64,000 nucleotides of DNA, taken from the NCBI GenBank assembly GCA_017542245.1, contig JAFXXN010000192.1:16255-80254 (forward strand). The letters are read 5' to 3'. The notes beneath the pieces were generated by a model. That model had not been told where the DNA came from and did no database searches. It saw only the letters and a program-made list of their open reading frames with translations. Position 1 is the first letter of the stretch. The number at the start of each line of letters is the position of its first letter. This document shows positions 63,310 through 64,000 of this stretch, piece by piece. The stretch is from Lachnospiraceae bacterium (lineage in GTDB: Bacteria; Bacillota; Clostridia; Lachnospirales; Lachnospiraceae). The translations under genes were made by a program, and so were the position numbers.

Positions 63310-63864
63310 TCATCTTTTCTCCCCCATCCTTTCCAGCTCACGGAAATCCACCTTACCTATAGCGGTTAACGGGAGTTTATCAATTTCTACAAATTTGCAG
63401 TTTTCTATATAGTATTCCGGCAAAGTCTGTTTACATATGTTTTCTAATTCTTTTAAAACAGCTTCTGCATTCCCACCATCTTGCTTTTTCAACACGACAT
63501 ACGCCATCGGTATCTGACCATGGCCATGTTTTCTATCACTAATACCTACAACCTTACATTGTGAAACGGCTTTATGAGAATTTATTACTTTTTCTATAAC
63601 AGAAGGATAGATTTTGAATCCATCATAACGTGTGATCATTTCTTTAATTCGTCCATCTACGAAAATAAAACCGTCTTCATCTATATGACCCAGATCACCG
63701 GTATGTACCCAAATATACCCATCTTTATGTCTGCGAAGCACCTCTTTTGTCTGCTCATCATTCTTAAAATACCCTAACATCTGATTTGGAGTTCTCATGC
63801 AGATTTCACCTTTTTCCCCATAAGACAACTCCTCGTCAATTGTCGTTTTGGTTTCTTCGATAAA
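63310..63864 (-). pseudogene. C-terminal remnant of an AMP-dependent acyl-CoA synthetase/ligase
   Basis: The frame codes for the last 184 residues of an adenylate-forming enzyme: SYGEKGEICMRTPNQMLGYF, VHTGDLGHIDEDGFIFVDGRIKEMI (the hinge Asp and Arg/Lys loop) and the conserved final lysine in LTAIGKVDFREL. Homology continues upstream of the TTG 63828 frame start to about 63864, where TAG (63867-63865) and unrelated sequence begin, so about 350 N-terminal residues are missing. A foreign sequence junction explains this. The remaining piece cannot form adenylate alone. Confidence 0.8.
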
Positions 63865-63889
63865 CTATAATTCCGCATAAATTTTCGAC

Positions 63890-64000
63890 TTACACCTCTA
63901 TGGTAGTAAGTGGGATTTTATAAGGCACTTGAACCTTGAAAATATCATATATGGCATTGACTTCCTTGCGAGGTTCCTGCGGTATTGCGTAATCCTTATA
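63890..64000 (-). CDS. C-terminal end of an unidentified ORF, possibly a transposase (runs off the right edge)
   Basis: A 36-residue open end with a clean, natural-looking composition (KDYAIPQEPRKEVNAIYDIF then KVQVPYKIPLTTIEV) stops at TAA 63892-63890. It adjoins the broken ligase gene, so it is probably the transposase of an element that landed there. The family cannot be named from this short piece. Confidence 0.4.
   Translation of the reverse strand, partial: YKDYAIPQEPRKEVNAIYDIFKVQVPYKIPLTTIEV

Noticed and set aside
1-64000. Search by eye for CRISPR arrays, tRNA and rRNA genes
   Set aside because: No regularly spaced identical repeats with variable spacers, no CCA-ended cloverleaf sequence and no rRNA-like segments were noticed; a covariance search would be needed to exclude small RNAs.

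Overview
The window reads as chromosomal DNA of a motile, anaerobic, low-to-mid GC Firmicute, most likely a member of the Lachnospiraceae (Butyrivibrio/Roseburia/Lachnospira type). The family-level placement is inferred from the gene set: flagellin preceded by a very large Lachnospiraceae-style partner protein, phosphoketolase, an indolepyruvate:ferredoxin oxidoreductase/ACT/phenylacetate-CoA ligase cluster, DUF1846, a CofE-like protein, a PD-(D/E)XK 'Rpn-like' protein and TIR-propeller proteins. Promoters are mostly easy to read (TTGACA-N17-TATAAT type), and most genes carry a GGAGG-like ribosome binding site. No rRNA, tRNA or CRISPR array was seen.

Layout. 1-1.65 kb: the 3' part of a glutamine synthetase gene followed by an ANTAR antiterminator. 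1.7-4.4 kb: a minus-strand operon of a 34-residue membrane peptide, an AIRS/HypE-like protein, an Lrp/AsnC regulator, an aminotransferase and thioredoxin. 4.5-14.4 kb: a membrane-anchored hypothetical, endonuclease III, a GH13 alpha-glucosidase-type enzyme, a membrane-anchored FKBP/trigger-factor-like protein, a class A penicillin-binding protein, thiamine pyrophosphokinase and a DUF1858 redox protein. 14.5-19.3 kb: secA-prfB and a CheW-like protein with a charged tail. 19.3-25.3 kb: an ABC exporter gene broken by one in-frame stop, phosphoketolase between two 21-bp direct repeats, and rplM-rpsI. 25.5-34.8 kb: a vWA lipoprotein, CofE-like and DUF1846 proteins, a Na/Pi cotransporter, TlyA, a cytidylate-kinase-like protein and an L,D-transpeptidase. 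34.9-39.4 kb: carB and galE. 39.6-49.8 kb: a chemoreceptor with two nested triplications, a sugar nucleotidyltransferase, shikimate dehydrogenase, dCMP deaminase, flagellin and its 1062-residue partner behind a sigma-D-type promoter. 49.8-54 kb: the ACT/paaK and iorAB aryl-keto-acid genes. 54-59.5 kb: a three-gene plus-strand operon (LiaF-like membrane protein, DHH phosphoesterase with phage-like PGDY modules, TIR-transmembrane-coiled coil-propeller protein). 59.5-64 kb: accessory DNA with a PD-(D/E)XK protein and a lipid/acyl-transfer gene set whose first gene is cut off by foreign sequence at the window edge.

How it fits together. Most of the window is core metabolism, secretion, envelope and motility. 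The parts least explained by known biology are the TIR/DHH/LiaF-like operon (a candidate signalling or immune module), the triplicated chemoreceptor, the phosphoketolase island with integrase-arm-like repeats beside rpsI, and a multi-hairpin dispersed repeat present once in full (43.24-43.39 kb) and once as a short copy (27.13 kb). Functions below are read from motifs and family knowledge without database searches. Start codons were chosen from visible ribosome binding sites where this differs from the longest frame.
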